Positions 32,443 through 44,775 of a stretch of 64,000 nucleotides of DNA are shown here, piece by piece. A program made the translations under genes and the position numbers. Origin of the DNA: Deinococcus psychrotolerans (GTDB lineage: Bacteria; Deinococcota; Deinococci; Deinococcales; Deinococcaceae); contig NZ_CP034183.1 of NCBI RefSeq assembly GCF_003860465.1, forward strand, positions 884,501-948,500. Direction: 5' to 3'. How positions within the stretch are numbered: position 1 is the first letter of the stretch; every line of letters begins with the position of its first letter. A model generated the notes under the pieces. The model saw only the letters and a list, made by a program, of their open reading frames with translations. It did not search any database and was not told where the DNA came from.

Positions 32443-33417
32443 TTATTTCTGTTCATCACCCTCGGTAAGGCAAGTTAAGAAGATTCTCGGATCATCTAAA
32501 TGGAGTTTGACTGCCGATACTTGGCGCTCACTACCGTAAAGCCCCAGCAAGGTAAGCGGGCGGCGGAAGGTCAGGCGTACATTCGGCGGGTTGTCTATTG
32601 CCAAGTTGAAGGCTTCACTGTCTTGAGCGATGAGCAAACTCGCTTCCACCACCTCCGAGCGCGGCACACTCGGCGTCCAGTGTAGGCCGGAGCGCAGGTA
32701 GAGCCGCCGCTGGCCGAGAGTCACGGGCCGCAGCGCCAAAGCCCGCCCATAGGCGAGCAGCCACACTGCGCCCATGATGTTCAGATTTGTCCATAGCCAA
32801 GCCGCAGTCAAATTCCAGCTCGAGAGCAGCAGATGGGACAGCCAGCCTTCCACCAAATTCAGAAACAGCAACATGCCGAGCATTCCGCCAGTTGTCGCAT
32901 CTTTACGGGTGCCGAACTGCCGCCCAGCGGCAAAGCGGGGCCGCCGGACGAGGTGGCTCAGCAGTATCACTTCAAACACGACCATCCTGAACAAACGGGG
33001 CCGCAAGCTGAGGCGCTCCCACCACAGGTAGGCCCGCTCTAAGTCGTCACGCTCGGCAAAGTCGGCAGGCAACGGCTGACGCCAGCCCATATAAGCTTGC
33101 CAACCCGCCAGCCCCAGCCCACCCAGTTCAAGCCACAACAGATGCCGCAGTGCTGGAAACGTCAGGCCGCAAAGGGCCACACCCTGAGCGGCGACCATCA
33201 GGAGTTTCTTGGGGCGGCGCGAGGCTTTGGGCGTCAGCCACCACACCAGCGCGGAGGCCGTGACGGTCGCGTCGAACAAGGCCGCGTAAGCCAGCGGAAA
33301 TGGCGAATCGGGGAGGGGCAATGCCCTGTGCATCACCAGCACCAAGACGATCACACCCACTGGAAAGAGGCGTGACACGCGGGTATGCAGCGGAGCGGTT
33401 TGCCAGCGGGCAAGCAT
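32443..33417 (-). CDS. Membrane protein, 324 residues, unknown function
   Basis: The first 120 residues hold four hydrophobic segments (for example LFPVGVIVLVLVMH, LVWWLTPK and LLMVAAQGVALCGLTF). A Trp/Arg-rich cytoplasmic stretch and two further helices follow at about 175-230 (GGMLGMLLFLNLVEGWLSHLLL and NLNIMGAVWLLAYGRAL). The C-terminal 90 residues are soluble and rich in beta strands, resembling a PH-like or bPH domain, though this is not certain. No family name can be given. TAAACT lies six bases before the ATG, so transcription is probably leaderless. Confidence 0.7.
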   Translation of the reverse strand: MLARWQTAPLHTRVSRLFPVGVIVLVLVMHRALPLPDSPFPLAYAALFDATVTASALVWWLTPKASRRPKKLLMVAAQGVALCGLTFPALRHLLWLELGGLGLAGWQAYMGWRQPLPADFAERDDLERAYLWWERLSLRPRLFRMVVFEVILLSHLVRRPRFAAGRQFGTRKDATTGGMLGMLLFLNLVEGWLSHLLLSSWNLTAAWLWTNLNIMGAVWLLAYGRALALRPVTLGQRRLYLRSGLHWTPSVPRSEVVEASLLIAQDSEAFNLAIDNPPNVRLTFRRPLTLLGLYGSERQVSAVKLHLDDPRIFLTCLTEGDEQK

Positions 33418-33423
33418 TCGTTC

Positions 33424-33429
33424 AGTTTA
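33424..33429 (-). promoter_or_regulatory. -10 box, leaderless promoter of membrane protein
   Basis: On the minus strand TAAACT ends six bases before the ATG at 33417. Confidence 0.55.
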
Positions 33430-33536
33430 GCGCTGGCCGTCCGCTGCAACTCTGCTCCAGCGCTGAGGCTCCAGCATCTGCTTGCCTCCTGGCTTAAGCT
33501 AAAGCCCGGCCCCAAGCTACTCTTCTGGAGAATGTC

Positions 33537-34856
33537 ATGACCACCAAAACCCTGCCCGTCGCTCCCGGTCTTCCCCTCCTCGGCAGCCTCATCCCGATGG
33601 TGCGCGACACCGAAACCTTTCTGGCCCGCCAGTACCGCCGTCTGGGGCCATGTTACCGGGTGAAGATTTTGGGCCAGTCGCTGATCGTGGTGGGCGGCCC
33701 CACTGCCGCCGAGACGATGACCAACAATACCGGCGAGATGGACGCTTGGGACACCTGGGAAGGCATGATCCGCGAATTTGGTGGCAGGCAAGTCCTGACC
33801 ATGCTGGAGGGGGCCGACCACCTCAAGTACCGGGCAGCGGCCAGAAACGGCTTTGCCAAGAGCAGAGTGCTGGAACAACTGCCACTGATCATGGAGCTGA
33901 CCCACCAAGCGCTCGACCAGACTCGGGTCAGTGGGCACCTCAAAGTCGTTCCGTTCGCGCAGCGGCTGGTCGCCGACTGCATCGGCACCCTGACGCTGGG
34001 ACGCCGCCCCGGCCCCCACCTAAACGATTTCATCACCTACTGGCACGCCCAACTGGCGGTGCATATTGTCGGCTCGGCCCGGCCCTCGTCCCTGCGCCGC
34101 CCCGCTTATTTGAAGGCCCAGCAGAGCGCCCGCGCCATCGCGCAAGACATTCTCGATCAAGCGGATACGCCGGAGGGTTTGCCCGCTCTGTCATCAACCT
34201 ACGTCGCCGATCTGCGCGGCCTGATGACCGAGCGCCCCGATTTGCTCAACCGCGACGAACTGCTGTTTATGATGCTGATTCCTTATATGGCCGGTCTGGA
34301 CACGGTGGTCAGCGTTTTTTCGCTGTGCCTCTATGAACTGTACCGCCGACCCGAGATCTTGGCACGGGTCCAGGCCGAGGCGCATCCACTCGTCGAAGCT
34401 GGGCTGCCTGCCGCCCGACTGCGCGAACTGAAGGTGCTGCACGCGGTGGTGCTGGAAGTGATGCGGCTTCATCCCATCGCCAACAATCTGCCGCACACCG
34501 CCAAACAGGATTTCGAGATTCAGGGCTTCCCCATCAAGAAAGGCGAGAAACTGCTGATGGCCCTCTTCGCCGCCCAGCGCAACCCGGAACTCTTTGCCGA
34601 GCCAGACCGCTTCGACATTGACCGCTTTTTGGAACCGCGCCACGAGCATAAACAAAAAGGAGCCTTCCAGCCTTACGGTGCCGGAGCGCACACCTGTTTG
34701 GGCGCGGGCATGGCCGAGGCGCTTCTGGCGACCATGCTGGCAACCACGGTCACGCATGGCCGCTTCGAGCTGTTCCCTAAGGACTTCAAAATGAAGCCGT
34801 TTCACTCAGCCAACCTCTCGCCCGACGCCCGCTTGACCCTGAGACGGCTTGAGTAA
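33537..34856 (+). CDS. Cytochrome P450
   Basis: This 439-residue heme monooxygenase has all class landmarks. The I-helix oxygen-binding segment is MMLIPYMAGLDTVVSVF (AGxDT), the K-helix ExxR is VVLEVMRLHP, PDRFDIDRFLEPRHE marks the meander, and the heme-binding loop is FQPYGAGAHTCLGAGMAEA with the axial Cys. There is no N-terminal anchor, so it is soluble and bacterial in type. Some Deinococcus P450s hydroxylate carotenoid rings; this one could do so, but nothing nearby confirms a substrate, and no ferredoxin or reductase gene is adjacent. A TACTCT box 13 bases upstream and a TGGAG ribosome site precede the ATG. Confidence 0.95.
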   Translation: MTTKTLPVAPGLPLLGSLIPMVRDTETFLARQYRRLGPCYRVKILGQSLIVVGGPTAAETMTNNTGEMDAWDTWEGMIREFGGRQVLTMLEGADHLKYRAAARNGFAKSRVLEQLPLIMELTHQALDQTRVSGHLKVVPFAQRLVADCIGTLTLGRRPGPHLNDFITYWHAQLAVHIVGSARPSSLRRPAYLKAQQSARAIAQDILDQADTPEGLPALSSTYVADLRGLMTERPDLLNRDELLFMMLIPYMAGLDTVVSVFSLCLYELYRRPEILARVQAEAHPLVEAGLPAARLRELKVLHAVVLEVMRLHPIANNLPHTAKQDFEIQGFPIKKGEKLLMALFAAQRNPELFAEPDRFDIDRFLEPRHEHKQKGAFQPYGAGAHTCLGAGMAEALLATMLATTVTHGRFELFPKDFKMKPFHSANLSPDARLTLRRLE

Positions 34857-34883
34857 AAATGAGCTGAAGAGGAAACACTTTCA

Positions 34884-35753
34884 GTGTCTAACATTATTAC
34901 GGCCTACTACGAAATTTACAGAACCGATGGGCGACATATCAGACAGAAAGATCGAGGCCGAATTTACCGTGGAATGATTAAAGCTTACGATCAATTTGCG
35001 TCTTACTGGGTTCGCATCTATGTCGAATATGACTCAAAGAAGCGCTGCATAAGAATCCAGCACAGCTGTGGAAAGAGCTACGCAGACCGCGAGCTTCTAA
35101 TCGAGAGCGAATGGTTCAGCTCTCAGTTTTTCCTCTGGTCGCGCTGGGCAGACGAGGGTTCTTTACGTGACAGCCTCCAAATCGAATCCTTTGGCGGCCT
35201 GACAAAAGATATTGCCCAAGTGCTGGAGATCAAAGGGGAAAGACTTGGAAGCGCCCAATATAGTTTTGATGGCCTCCTTCTCGGCGGAACTGTTCATCAC
35301 TTCAACCAGATCGTTCAATCAAGGAATCTACTCGGCACTCGCCATTTCCTTGCTGTAGCTGGAACTTATGAAGGGTTGACAGACCGGAGCATGATCGATA
35401 TGACAACGGAGTTTAACGGCCCCAGTCTCGGTTACGAATCCAAGTACCGGCCCAGACGTTTTGTTCCGGAATACTTGGACTTGCAGCGGATCAACTGGCA
35501 TGCCTTGGCAGACGTTTTGCCATCTCAGTTCGCCGACTTCTTCGTGGTGGAGCCGGATCTTGAATTTGTCGCCCTGTGCTGGCAGAAGCGCGTCGTCTAC
35601 CTCAGCTCACGCCGTGGCTTCTTTGACAAGAATGACTCCTTCCCAGCCACCGGCCTCTCGGCTGCGGGCTGGGCCAACCTGACCAATCCAGCTTATCTGG
35701 CCTTCAACGCTTGGCACGCCGAACAAGTGCTGTGGGCTGATCAAACCCTGTAG
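34884..35753 (+). CDS. Unrecognised 289-residue protein
   Basis: No family is recognised. The predicted protein is soluble and mixed alpha/beta, rich in aromatic and charged residues, with no signal peptide or membrane helix. Visible segments include RGRIYRGMIKAYDQFASYWV, WFSSQFFLWSRWADEGSLRD, GTRHFLAVAGTYEGLTDRS and LPSQFADFFVVEPDLEFVAL. The GTG start follows AGAGGAAAC. The gene uses a less GC-biased codon set in its first two thirds than the P450 and uvrA genes on either side, which hints at recent acquisition. It sits 27 bases after the P450 stop and may be cotranscribed with it. Confidence 0.6.
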   Translation: MSNIITAYYEIYRTDGRHIRQKDRGRIYRGMIKAYDQFASYWVRIYVEYDSKKRCIRIQHSCGKSYADRELLIESEWFSSQFFLWSRWADEGSLRDSLQIESFGGLTKDIAQVLEIKGERLGSAQYSFDGLLLGGTVHHFNQIVQSRNLLGTRHFLAVAGTYEGLTDRSMIDMTTEFNGPSLGYESKYRPRRFVPEYLDLQRINWHALADVLPSQFADFFVVEPDLEFVALCWQKRVVYLSSRRGFFDKNDSFPATGLSAAGWANLTNPAYLAFNAWHAEQVLWADQTL

Positions 35754-35853
35754 CAATGGGCCTCCAGCTGGTGAGCTTGCGTCACATGGATGGCCGCTCA
35801 CTTCCCCGGCTCACCGTACCTCTCCACCCATACGCTTACCCCCCCTGACGGTG

Positions 35854-35874
35854 TAGAATATGACGTTTACCCAG
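35854..35874 (+). promoter_or_regulatory. Candidate uvrA promoter with degenerate damage-response-like motif
   Basis: TAGAAT (35854-35859) could be the -10 box of uvrA. ATATGACGTTTACCCAG (35858-35874) overlaps it and matches the Deinococcus response palindrome TTATGTCATTGACATAA at 11 of 17 positions, mostly in the left half. This is too weak to call a DdrO site. The remaining 35754-35974 interval shows no gene. Confidence 0.25.
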
Positions 35875-35974
35875 AAGCGGCCCCTTCACTTCTGCCCTCA
35901 ACATATATTCATCAACAAGCACGCGGCGACCCGGCAAGGTGCGGGAAGGCCGCTTCAAAAGGAAGGTTCCCGTT

Positions 35975-39225
<3,251 letters not shown>

Positions 39226-39229
<4 letters not shown>

Positions 39230-39801
39230 GCGCGGCGGCGCGGCCCCGGCGCATTGTCAGCCCCCTGACCCGCCACCGGCAATTCGTGGCAGTGATGTGG
39301 GTGTTAGGGCTGGTCAGCCTCGGCGCACTGGCTTATGTGATGACCTTGCCGCTCGACTGGCAAACCAAGCTGGTGGCGTGGATCGTGCTGACCCTGATTG
39401 CCGACGAAGCGGGCAATTGGTTTGGCTACAGCGCCATTGTGCTGGGTATTTTACCGCTGGGGGCCATTTCGCTGGCCTTCTGGCCGTTTTTGCCGGTGGC
39501 CAGCGTGCCGGAGCAGTGGTGGACGATCTTCCCGCTGATCGCCACTGCGCTACTGGCCTGCCTGGTCATCAAACACGCCGGGGGGCCGTTCCTGCTGCCG
39601 TTCGCAGCGGCGCTGTTTGCCCTGCCGATTCTGGCCGCCGCCAAGCTCGCGCCCTCGGTCGACGCCACCATCAAGTTCCCCGCCAATCCCGAATTTCAGA
39701 AACTGGCGTTTATCGCCGCAGGCATCGGCCTTACCGTCAGCTTGGTGCGGCAAGTGGTGGCCGCTCTGCTGCGGCGCAGGGCGGAGCGGTTGACCGGGTA
39801 A
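39226..39801 (+). CDS. Integral membrane protein, 191 residues, unknown function
   Basis: This hydrophobic protein has five to six predicted helices, including [56 protein letters not shown] and [16 protein letters not shown]. It ends in a basic RRRAERL tail. No family is recognised. Its GTG start overlaps the uvrA stop in GTGA, so it is translationally coupled to uvrA and shares its message. A terminator follows 13 bases after the stop. A link to DNA repair is suggested only by this coupling. Confidence 0.7.
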
Positions 39802-39813
39802 AGGGTGTAAAGG

Positions 39814-39847
39814 AAAGGCCCAGTCACGCGTCACGGCTGGGCTTTTT
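39814..39847 (+). terminator. Intrinsic terminator of uvrA operon
   Basis: GCCCAG (39818-39823) pairs with CTGGGC (39837-39842), followed by TTTTT. Confidence 0.75.
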
Positions 39848-39868
39848 CGTTTTGCTTTCCACTTGCCC

Positions 39869-39874
39869 TACACT
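39869..39874 (+). promoter_or_regulatory. -10 box, promoter of histidine kinase gene
   Basis: TACACT ends nine bases before the ATG at 39884, leaving at most a very short leader. Confidence 0.5.
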
Positions 39875-39883
39875 GCATTCTGA

Positions 39884-41518
39884 ATGCGCCTGCGCCCAGT
39901 TCTCCTCAGTACCCAAAGCCTGACCCAGTTTCTGCTGCTGCCTCTTCTGGGGCCGCTGCTGCTGCTGCTGGCCGTCACGGGGGCGGTGATTTGGGGCATT
40001 GACCGCAACGCGCTGCAAATCCAGCAGCTCAACGCCGCGCAGGTGCGGCTCAACCTGATCAACTTGCTGGCCCGCGACATCATCGATATGGAAACCGGCA
40101 TTCGCGGCTACGTCATCGTGGGCGACACGCAGTATCTGGAGCCTTACCGCCGGGGCAGCGCCAGCGTGAAAATCCGCTTGAAGCAACTCCAAACCCTCAG
40201 CGTCAGCGATCAGCAGCGGCTCAACCTCAGCCGCGTCGGCACTTTGGTGGAGCGCTGGACTACGCGGGTGGCCGAGCCGGAAATCTTGGTGCGGCCCAAT
40301 TCAGCGGCGCAGGCGGCGGCACTGATCGGGAAAGCAGACGGCAAGGAGCTGATTGATACGGTGCGGGACGTGCTGGCCGTGCTGGAGCATAACGAGATGC
40401 TGAGGCGCGAAGCGGCGGCCAGCAGCAGTTTGATGACCCTGCGCCTGACCCGCAGCGTTACCATCATCGGTCTGCTCAGCGCCCTGCTGCTGGTTTTCTT
40501 TGCGGCCCAGCGCTCGGCACGCACCCTGACGCGGGGTCTGCAAACGCTCAACACCGGGGCCGAGCGCATCGCTCAGGGCCACTACGGCGAAATGCTGCTG
40601 GACGTGCCAGTGCGGGAAGTGCAGGCGCTGCGCAGTCAGTTTTACCGGATGGCCGACGCCGTGGAGCAGCGCGAGGAAGGCCTCAAGGCGGCCCAAAGCG
40701 TGCTGGAGCGCACCAACCGCGACCTTGAGCGCAGCAACCGTGAGCTGGAGCAGTTCGCCTACGTCGCCAGCCACGACCTGCAAGAGCCGCTGCGAACCAT
40801 CGGCAGCTATACCGAGCTGCTGGCCAAACGCTACAGCGGCCAACTCGATCAGCGGGCCGACCAGTACATTGCTTTTACCCTCAGCGCCACCCACCGCCTC
40901 AAAGGGCTGATTCAGGATTTGCTGCTGTATTCGAGGGTACGCCAGCACGCCAAGGCCGCCGAGCTGTTTGGAGTTCAGCCGCTGGTCGCCAGCATCGTCA
41001 AGGATTTTCAGCACCTGATCGAGCGCACCGACGCCAGCATCGAAGTCGGCACTTTGCCGCAGGCCTGGGGCAATCCCGAACTGCTGCGCCACGTCTTTCA
41101 GAACTTGATCGGCAACGCCCTCAAATTTCACGATCCGGCGCGGCCTCCGCGTGTACACGTTTCTGCCGAAGCGCTGCCGGAAGCCTGGAAGTTTTCGGTG
41201 GCCGACAACGGTATCGGCATCGATCCAGCTTACTTCGAGCGGATCTTCGGGGTGTTTCAGCGGCTGCACGGCATCGGGGTGTTCGAGGGCAGCGGCATCG
41301 GGCTGGCGGTGGTCAAAAATGTGGTGGAGCGGCACGGCGGGCAACTCAGCATCGAAAGTAGTGTGGGGCAGGGCAGCACTTTTTCGTTTACATTACCGTA
41401 TCAGCAGAATGCTCCGGCGGCTGTGAGCCCACTCCTGACCGAATCCAAGCCGCTTGTACCAACGCTCGGCCCGTCTCCCACACCTTTTTCCCCGAAGGAC
41501 ATTCATGAGAACCATTGA
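39884..41518 (+). CDS. Sensor histidine kinase with CHASE3-like sensor and HAMP
   Basis: This 544-residue membrane kinase has a first helix (about 15-43), a periplasmic CHASE3-like helical region (about 44-180, with DIIDMETGIRGYVIVGDTQY as its signature), a second helix (about 188-206) and a HAMP linker. A coiled-coil segment and a DHp domain with the phosphoacceptor His in QFAYVASHDLQEPLRTIGSY follow. The HATPase domain shows NLIGNALKFHD (N box), VADNGIGIDP (G1) and GSGIGLAVVKNVVERHGG (G2). The DHp type is that of cyanobacterial phytochrome-like kinases. It overlaps the response-regulator gene by 14 bases and presumably phosphorylates it. The stimulus is unknown. Confidence 0.93.
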   Translation: MRLRPVLLSTQSLTQFLLLPLLGPLLLLLAVTGAVIWGIDRNALQIQQLNAAQVRLNLINLLARDIIDMETGIRGYVIVGDTQYLEPYRRGSASVKIRLKQLQTLSVSDQQRLNLSRVGTLVERWTTRVAEPEILVRPNSAAQAAALIGKADGKELIDTVRDVLAVLEHNEMLRREAAASSSLMTLRLTRSVTIIGLLSALLLVFFAAQRSARTLTRGLQTLNTGAERIAQGHYGEMLLDVPVREVQALRSQFYRMADAVEQREEGLKAAQSVLERTNRDLERSNRELEQFAYVASHDLQEPLRTIGSYTELLAKRYSGQLDQRADQYIAFTLSATHRLKGLIQDLLLYSRVRQHAKAAELFGVQPLVASIVKDFQHLIERTDASIEVGTLPQAWGNPELLRHVFQNLIGNALKFHDPARPPRVHVSAEALPEAWKFSVADNGIGIDPAYFERIFGVFQRLHGIGVFEGSGIGLAVVKNVVERHGGQLSIESSVGQGSTFSFTLPYQQNAPAAVSPLLTESKPLVPTLGPSPTPFSPKDIHENH

Positions 41519-41942
41519 AATTTTACTGGTCGAAGACAATCCCGCCGATGTAATGCTGACTGAAGAAGCGTTTGAAGAAGCCCGCATCGCCAACCGGTTG
41601 CACGTGGCCCGCGACGGCGTGGAAGCGCTGGAATTTTTGCGCCAGCAGGGCAATTACCAAACCGCCCCGATGCCGGATGTGATTTTGCTGGACGTGAACA
41701 TGCCGCGCATGAACGGCCTTGAGCTGCTGGCGGTGCTGAAGGCCGACCCCGAGTTGCGCCGCATTCCCACCATCATGCTGACCACCTCGCGGGCCGAGGC
41801 CGACGTGTGGCGCAGTTACGATCTGCACGTCAACGCTTACATTCCCAAGCCGGTCAGCGTGGGCGAATTTTTTGAAGTGGTCAGGACATTTGAAACCTTC
41901 TGGCTGGCGATCGTGGCGCTGCCGCCGCACAACTCACCTTAA
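41505..41942 (+). CDS. Single-domain response regulator
   Basis: This 145-residue receiver domain has no output domain, like Rcp1/CheY-type regulators that pair with phytochrome-like kinases. Features are EILLVEDNPADVMLTEEAF (acidic pocket), the phospho-acceptor Asp in PDVILLDVNMPRMNGLELL, the Thr/Ser switch in IPTIMLTTSRAEADV and the Lys of AYIPKPVSVGEFFEVV. The start is ATG 41505 inside the end of the kinase gene, with GAAGGAC upstream; longer in-frame codons from 41454 lie in kinase-coding sequence. It should relay phosphate to a partner protein rather than act on DNA. Confidence 0.93.
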   Translation: MRTIEILLVEDNPADVMLTEEAFEEARIANRLHVARDGVEALEFLRQQGNYQTAPMPDVILLDVNMPRMNGLELLAVLKADPELRRIPTIMLTTSRAEADVWRSYDLHVNAYIPKPVSVGEFFEVVRTFETFWLAIVALPPHNSP

Positions 41943-41975
41943 AGCGGATGGGGGGCAGCGTACTCGGCAGCCCTG

Positions 41976-41981
41976 TAAAGT
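41976..41981 (+). promoter_or_regulatory. -10 box, leaderless promoter of methyltransferase gene
   Basis: TAAAGT ends five bases before the ATG at 41987 and fixes that codon as the start. Confidence 0.55.
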
Positions 41982-41986
41982 CAGCT

Positions 41987-42739
41987 ATGCCCAATCCTTT
42001 TCTCAGCGCCGATGGAGCCGCCCGCTACGCCGCCGGACGGCCTGACGTTCAACCTCTGGTGTTGGAACGGGTCAAGCCCTTTTTGACAGGAACGGCGCTC
42101 GGCGTGGACGTGGCCTGCGGCAGCGGACAGTGCAGCGTGGCGCTGGCCGACTTGGTGATTGAGGTGCGGGCTTACGACATCTCGCCGGAGATGCTTTCAC
42201 GCGCCCGCCCGCATCCCCGTGTGACTTACGCCCTCTCCCCCGCTGAAGCGCTGCCGCTGCCAGATCACTGCGCCGACGCGATGACGGTCTTCATGGCTTT
42301 CCACTGGTTTGAGCGAGGCGCTTTCTTGCATGAGGCGCGGCGGGTGCTCAAGCCAGACGGGGTGCTGGCGATCTGCAACAGTTGGTTTGCAGGCGAGTTG
42401 GTGGGCAAAGCAGAATTCGCGGGTGTGTGGCAGACGTATTTGGAGCGGTATCCCAGCGCCGAGCGTGACCGCCGCCCCTTTGATGAAGCTGAGGCAAGAC
42501 AGGCAGGGTTTTCGCTGCACAGTGAGCGTTTTACCCACCTTGTGGAACTAAACCGGGAACAATTGATCGCCTATTTTCTGACCCAGAGCAACACCATCGC
42601 CGCCACCGATGCGGAGCGCGAAACTCCGGAGCAAGTGCAGGTGTGGCTCAATGAAAAACTCGCCCCTCTGATGCCTGAAGGCGAGGTGGGCGAGTTCGTC
42701 TTTGGAGCTGAGATCAGAGTCCTGACGCGGCTGGGTTGA
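41987..42739 (+). CDS. SAM-dependent methyltransferase (class I)
   Basis: This 250-residue class I methyltransferase of the UbiE/type-11 group starts near FLSADGAARYAAGRP, a motif shared with the class that acts on small acids or lipids. The SAM-binding strand is GVDVACGSGQCSVALADL, followed by RAYDISPEMLSRARPH, ALSPAEALPLPDHCADAMTV and HWFERGAFLHEARRVLKPDG. The substrate is not evident. It is preceded by its own TAAAGT promoter box, so it is transcribed separately from the two-component genes. Confidence 0.88.
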   Translation: MPNPFLSADGAARYAAGRPDVQPLVLERVKPFLTGTALGVDVACGSGQCSVALADLVIEVRAYDISPEMLSRARPHPRVTYALSPAEALPLPDHCADAMTVFMAFHWFERGAFLHEARRVLKPDGVLAICNSWFAGELVGKAEFAGVWQTYLERYPSAERDRRPFDEAEARQAGFSLHSERFTHLVELNREQLIAYFLTQSNTIAATDAERETPEQVQVWLNEKLAPLMPEGEVGEFVFGAEIRVLTRLG

Positions 42740-42755
42740 CTCGGCCCGAACCGAT

Positions 42756-44003
42756 TTATCCCGGCGCGGGCATCCTGACTTGGGGCCGCACCACCAATAC
42801 CACGCCCAGCAGCACCACCAGCACTCCGCCGCTCAGGATGTAGGGCGCGTGGTGGCTGACACTCTGATACAGCCCCGTGCCGATCAGCGGCCCCGTCATG
42901 CGGCCCAGTGCCAGCGCCGAGGAGTTGAGGCCCGCGATCTGGCCCTGCTGATTTTCATTCACGCTCAGCGAGAGCGCCGCCGAGAGGCTGGGCCCGAGAA
43001 TGGCGCTGCCGATGCCGATCAGAGCCAGCGAACCGGCCATCGTCCAAAACGCGCCCGCCGCGCTGAGGGCAAACATACCCGCGCCCATCACCACTAGGCC
43101 CGCCGGAATCAGCATGGTCGGCGAGAGTTTTTTGCTGAGGGGCCGAATCGCGCCGCCCTGCACCGCCGCCGAGATCAGGCCGAAGAGGGCCAGCATTCCG
43201 CCGACGACCTGAGGCGTTTGGGCCACCGTCAACTTCAGATTGTCCTGTACATAAAAGCTGATGGTCTGCTCCATGCCCACCGAGGCCAGCGTAAACAGAG
43301 CGCTGATCACCAAAAACACCACGACGGGGCCCTGCGCCAACGCCCAGCGGTTGCCGGAAGCGGGCGCGGCAGTATTGGGGACGCGGGTTTCGCGCAGGGT
43401 CAAGCGGGCCAGCACAGCGGTGACGAGGCCGAGTCCGGCGCTGAAATACACCGGCACGGTCAAACCGAAGTTGGCCAGCAAACCGCCGAGGCCGGGGCCA
43501 AAGATGACGCCCAGACCAAACGCGGCCCCGATCAAGCCCATCGCGGCGGCGCGGTTGCCTCTGTCGGTCAAATCGGCCATCATCGCCTGCGCGGTGGGCA
43601 GGGTAGCGCTCGACAAGATGCCGCCGAGAAAGCGGGCACCGACCAGCAGCACGAACAAAAGTGTACCGGTGATGACGCCGCGCAGACCCAGATCGGCGAC
43701 GAGGGCAAACAGCCCGAAGCTCAGCGAGAAGCCGATCAGGCCCATCACCAGTACAGGTTTACGGCCTATCCGCTCGGAGCGGGCACCCCAGATTGGGCTG
43801 AAGACAAACTGCATCAAGCTGTAGGCGGTGGAAAACCAGCCGGTTTGCGATTCGCTCAGACCCAGTTGCCGTGAAAGCGGCCCGAAAATCGGAAACAGAA
43901 CCGACAGGCCCAACATTGCCACAAAGATCGTCAGGAACAAAATCAGTTTGGCGCGGCCCACACTGAAAGCGGGGGCGTCCGGCGCACCTTGAGAAGCGGT
44001 CAT
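42756..44003 (-). CDS. Major facilitator superfamily (MFS) transporter, drug-efflux type
   Basis: This 415-residue protein has twelve predicted membrane helices. The MFS A motif after helix 2 is [20 protein letters not shown], and an antiporter-like segment [12 protein letters not shown] follows in helix 5, which puts it in the 12-TM drug/proton antiporter (TetA/Bcr-like) group. The substrate cannot be deduced, and there is no adjacent regulator. TAAACT lies seven bases before the ATG. It converges on the methyltransferase gene and is downstream of a decayed dehydrogenase pseudogene on the same strand. Confidence 0.9.
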   Translation of the reverse strand: MTASQGAPDAPAFSVGRAKLILFLTIFVAMLGLSVLFPIFGPLSRQLGLSESQTGWFSTAYSLMQFVFSPIWGARSERIGRKPVLVMGLIGFSLSFGLFALVADLGLRGVITGTLLFVLLVGARFLGGILSSATLPTAQAMMADLTDRGNRAAAMGLIGAAFGLGVIFGPGLGGLLANFGLTVPVYFSAGLGLVTAVLARLTLRETRVPNTAAPASGNRWALAQGPVVVFLVISALFTLASVGMEQTISFYVQDNLKLTVAQTPQVVGGMLALFGLISAAVQGGAIRPLSKKLSPTMLIPAGLVVMGAGMFALSAAGAFWTMAGSLALIGIGSAILGPSLSAALSLSVNENQQGQIAGLNSSALALGRMTGPLIGTGLYQSVSHHAPYILSGGVLVVLLGVVLVVRPQVRMPAPG

Positions 44004-44010
44004 AGACTTG

Positions 44011-44016
44011 AGTTTA
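44011..44016 (-). promoter_or_regulatory. -10 box, leaderless promoter of MFS gene
   Basis: On the minus strand TAAACT ends seven bases before the ATG at 44003. Confidence 0.5.
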
Positions 44017-44737
44017 CTCCTTTTTGCTGACCGAACGGTAGGTCAAATGGCGATTGAGAGGGAGCGGTGGGTGGTCAGGAAGCGGGGTGAGAAGAAGCGC
44101 ATCAAGGCGCTGTCTGAACACGGCTTCGGTGTTCCAGCCGCGTGAAACCCCGCCTTGAAAACGCTCGGCGTTGCTCTGCTGGGGAAGTTGAATACCCCGA
44201 ACCTCGGCGGCGTAATCTTTGGCGTTGTCCTGCGGTTGGTGGCTCAGCACGTCCCAGCCGTCCAGCTTCAGCCAGCTTTGGGTGTTGGCACTGATGCCCT
44301 CCACTGTCAAAGAGTGGGTATCCGGCGCAGCGAGAGCCAAGTGGCAAGGTGCTGGGCTTCGAGCGGCTGCGGCAACAAAGAGCAGATGCGAACTGCGACA
44401 AACTCCAAAACGCCACACGCCGAACGCCCGCTCGGTGCGCGGCGCAAATCCGCTCGTCAGTGTGCTCGTCAGGAATACCCCTCAGATGAATCACGGCGTC
44501 CATCCTGTCCATCACTCGGCTGAGGTCGGCAGGATTGGTCAAGTCAGTGGGCATCCCTTCTTTGCCACACTGTGCTTCCTCGCTGCACTGTGCCGCCTCC
44601 ATCTCAGCCCTATCGGTCAGGCGCAGCACCTCGTCAGGGCCGCGCAGCCCCAGCCGAAGTATGGTGCCACTTTGGCCCGCCACACTTGTCAGCAGCACGC
44701 GGCGGGGCGCTTGAGTCTCGGCTCTCCCCTGAGTCAT
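44014..44737 (-). pseudogene. Decayed uronate-dehydrogenase-like NAD-dependent epimerase/dehydratase
   Basis: Two minus-strand frames together recall one extended SDR of the uronate dehydrogenase type. The frame from 44737 gives RVLLTSVAGQSGTILRLGL (NAD loop with the first Gly altered), DEVLRLTDRAEM, MDAVIHLRGIPDEHTDERI and AGVRRVAFWSLSQF. A different frame, ending at 44014, supplies the C-terminal block VEGISANTQSWLKLDGWDVL with HQPQDNAKDYAAEV. The central third, including the expected Tyr-x3-Lys region, is missing, and about 14 residues before AGVRRV are also lost. At least one frameshift and two deletions are therefore needed. The remnant is unlikely to be functional. Confidence 0.72.
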
Positions 44738-44759
44738 CTTGCCCAGCTTAATCCTTTCG

Positions 44760-44775
44760 GGACGGACGTTCGTCC
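44760..44775. promoter_or_regulatory. Near-perfect 16-base palindrome upstream of the pseudogene
   Basis: GGACGGACGTTCGTCC is symmetric in 14 of 16 positions and lies 23 bases before the pseudogene start. It looks like a TetR-type operator, but no TetR gene is in view. The rest of the 44738-45029 interval holds no gene; it ends with TTTGGAGG before the next start. Confidence 0.4.
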
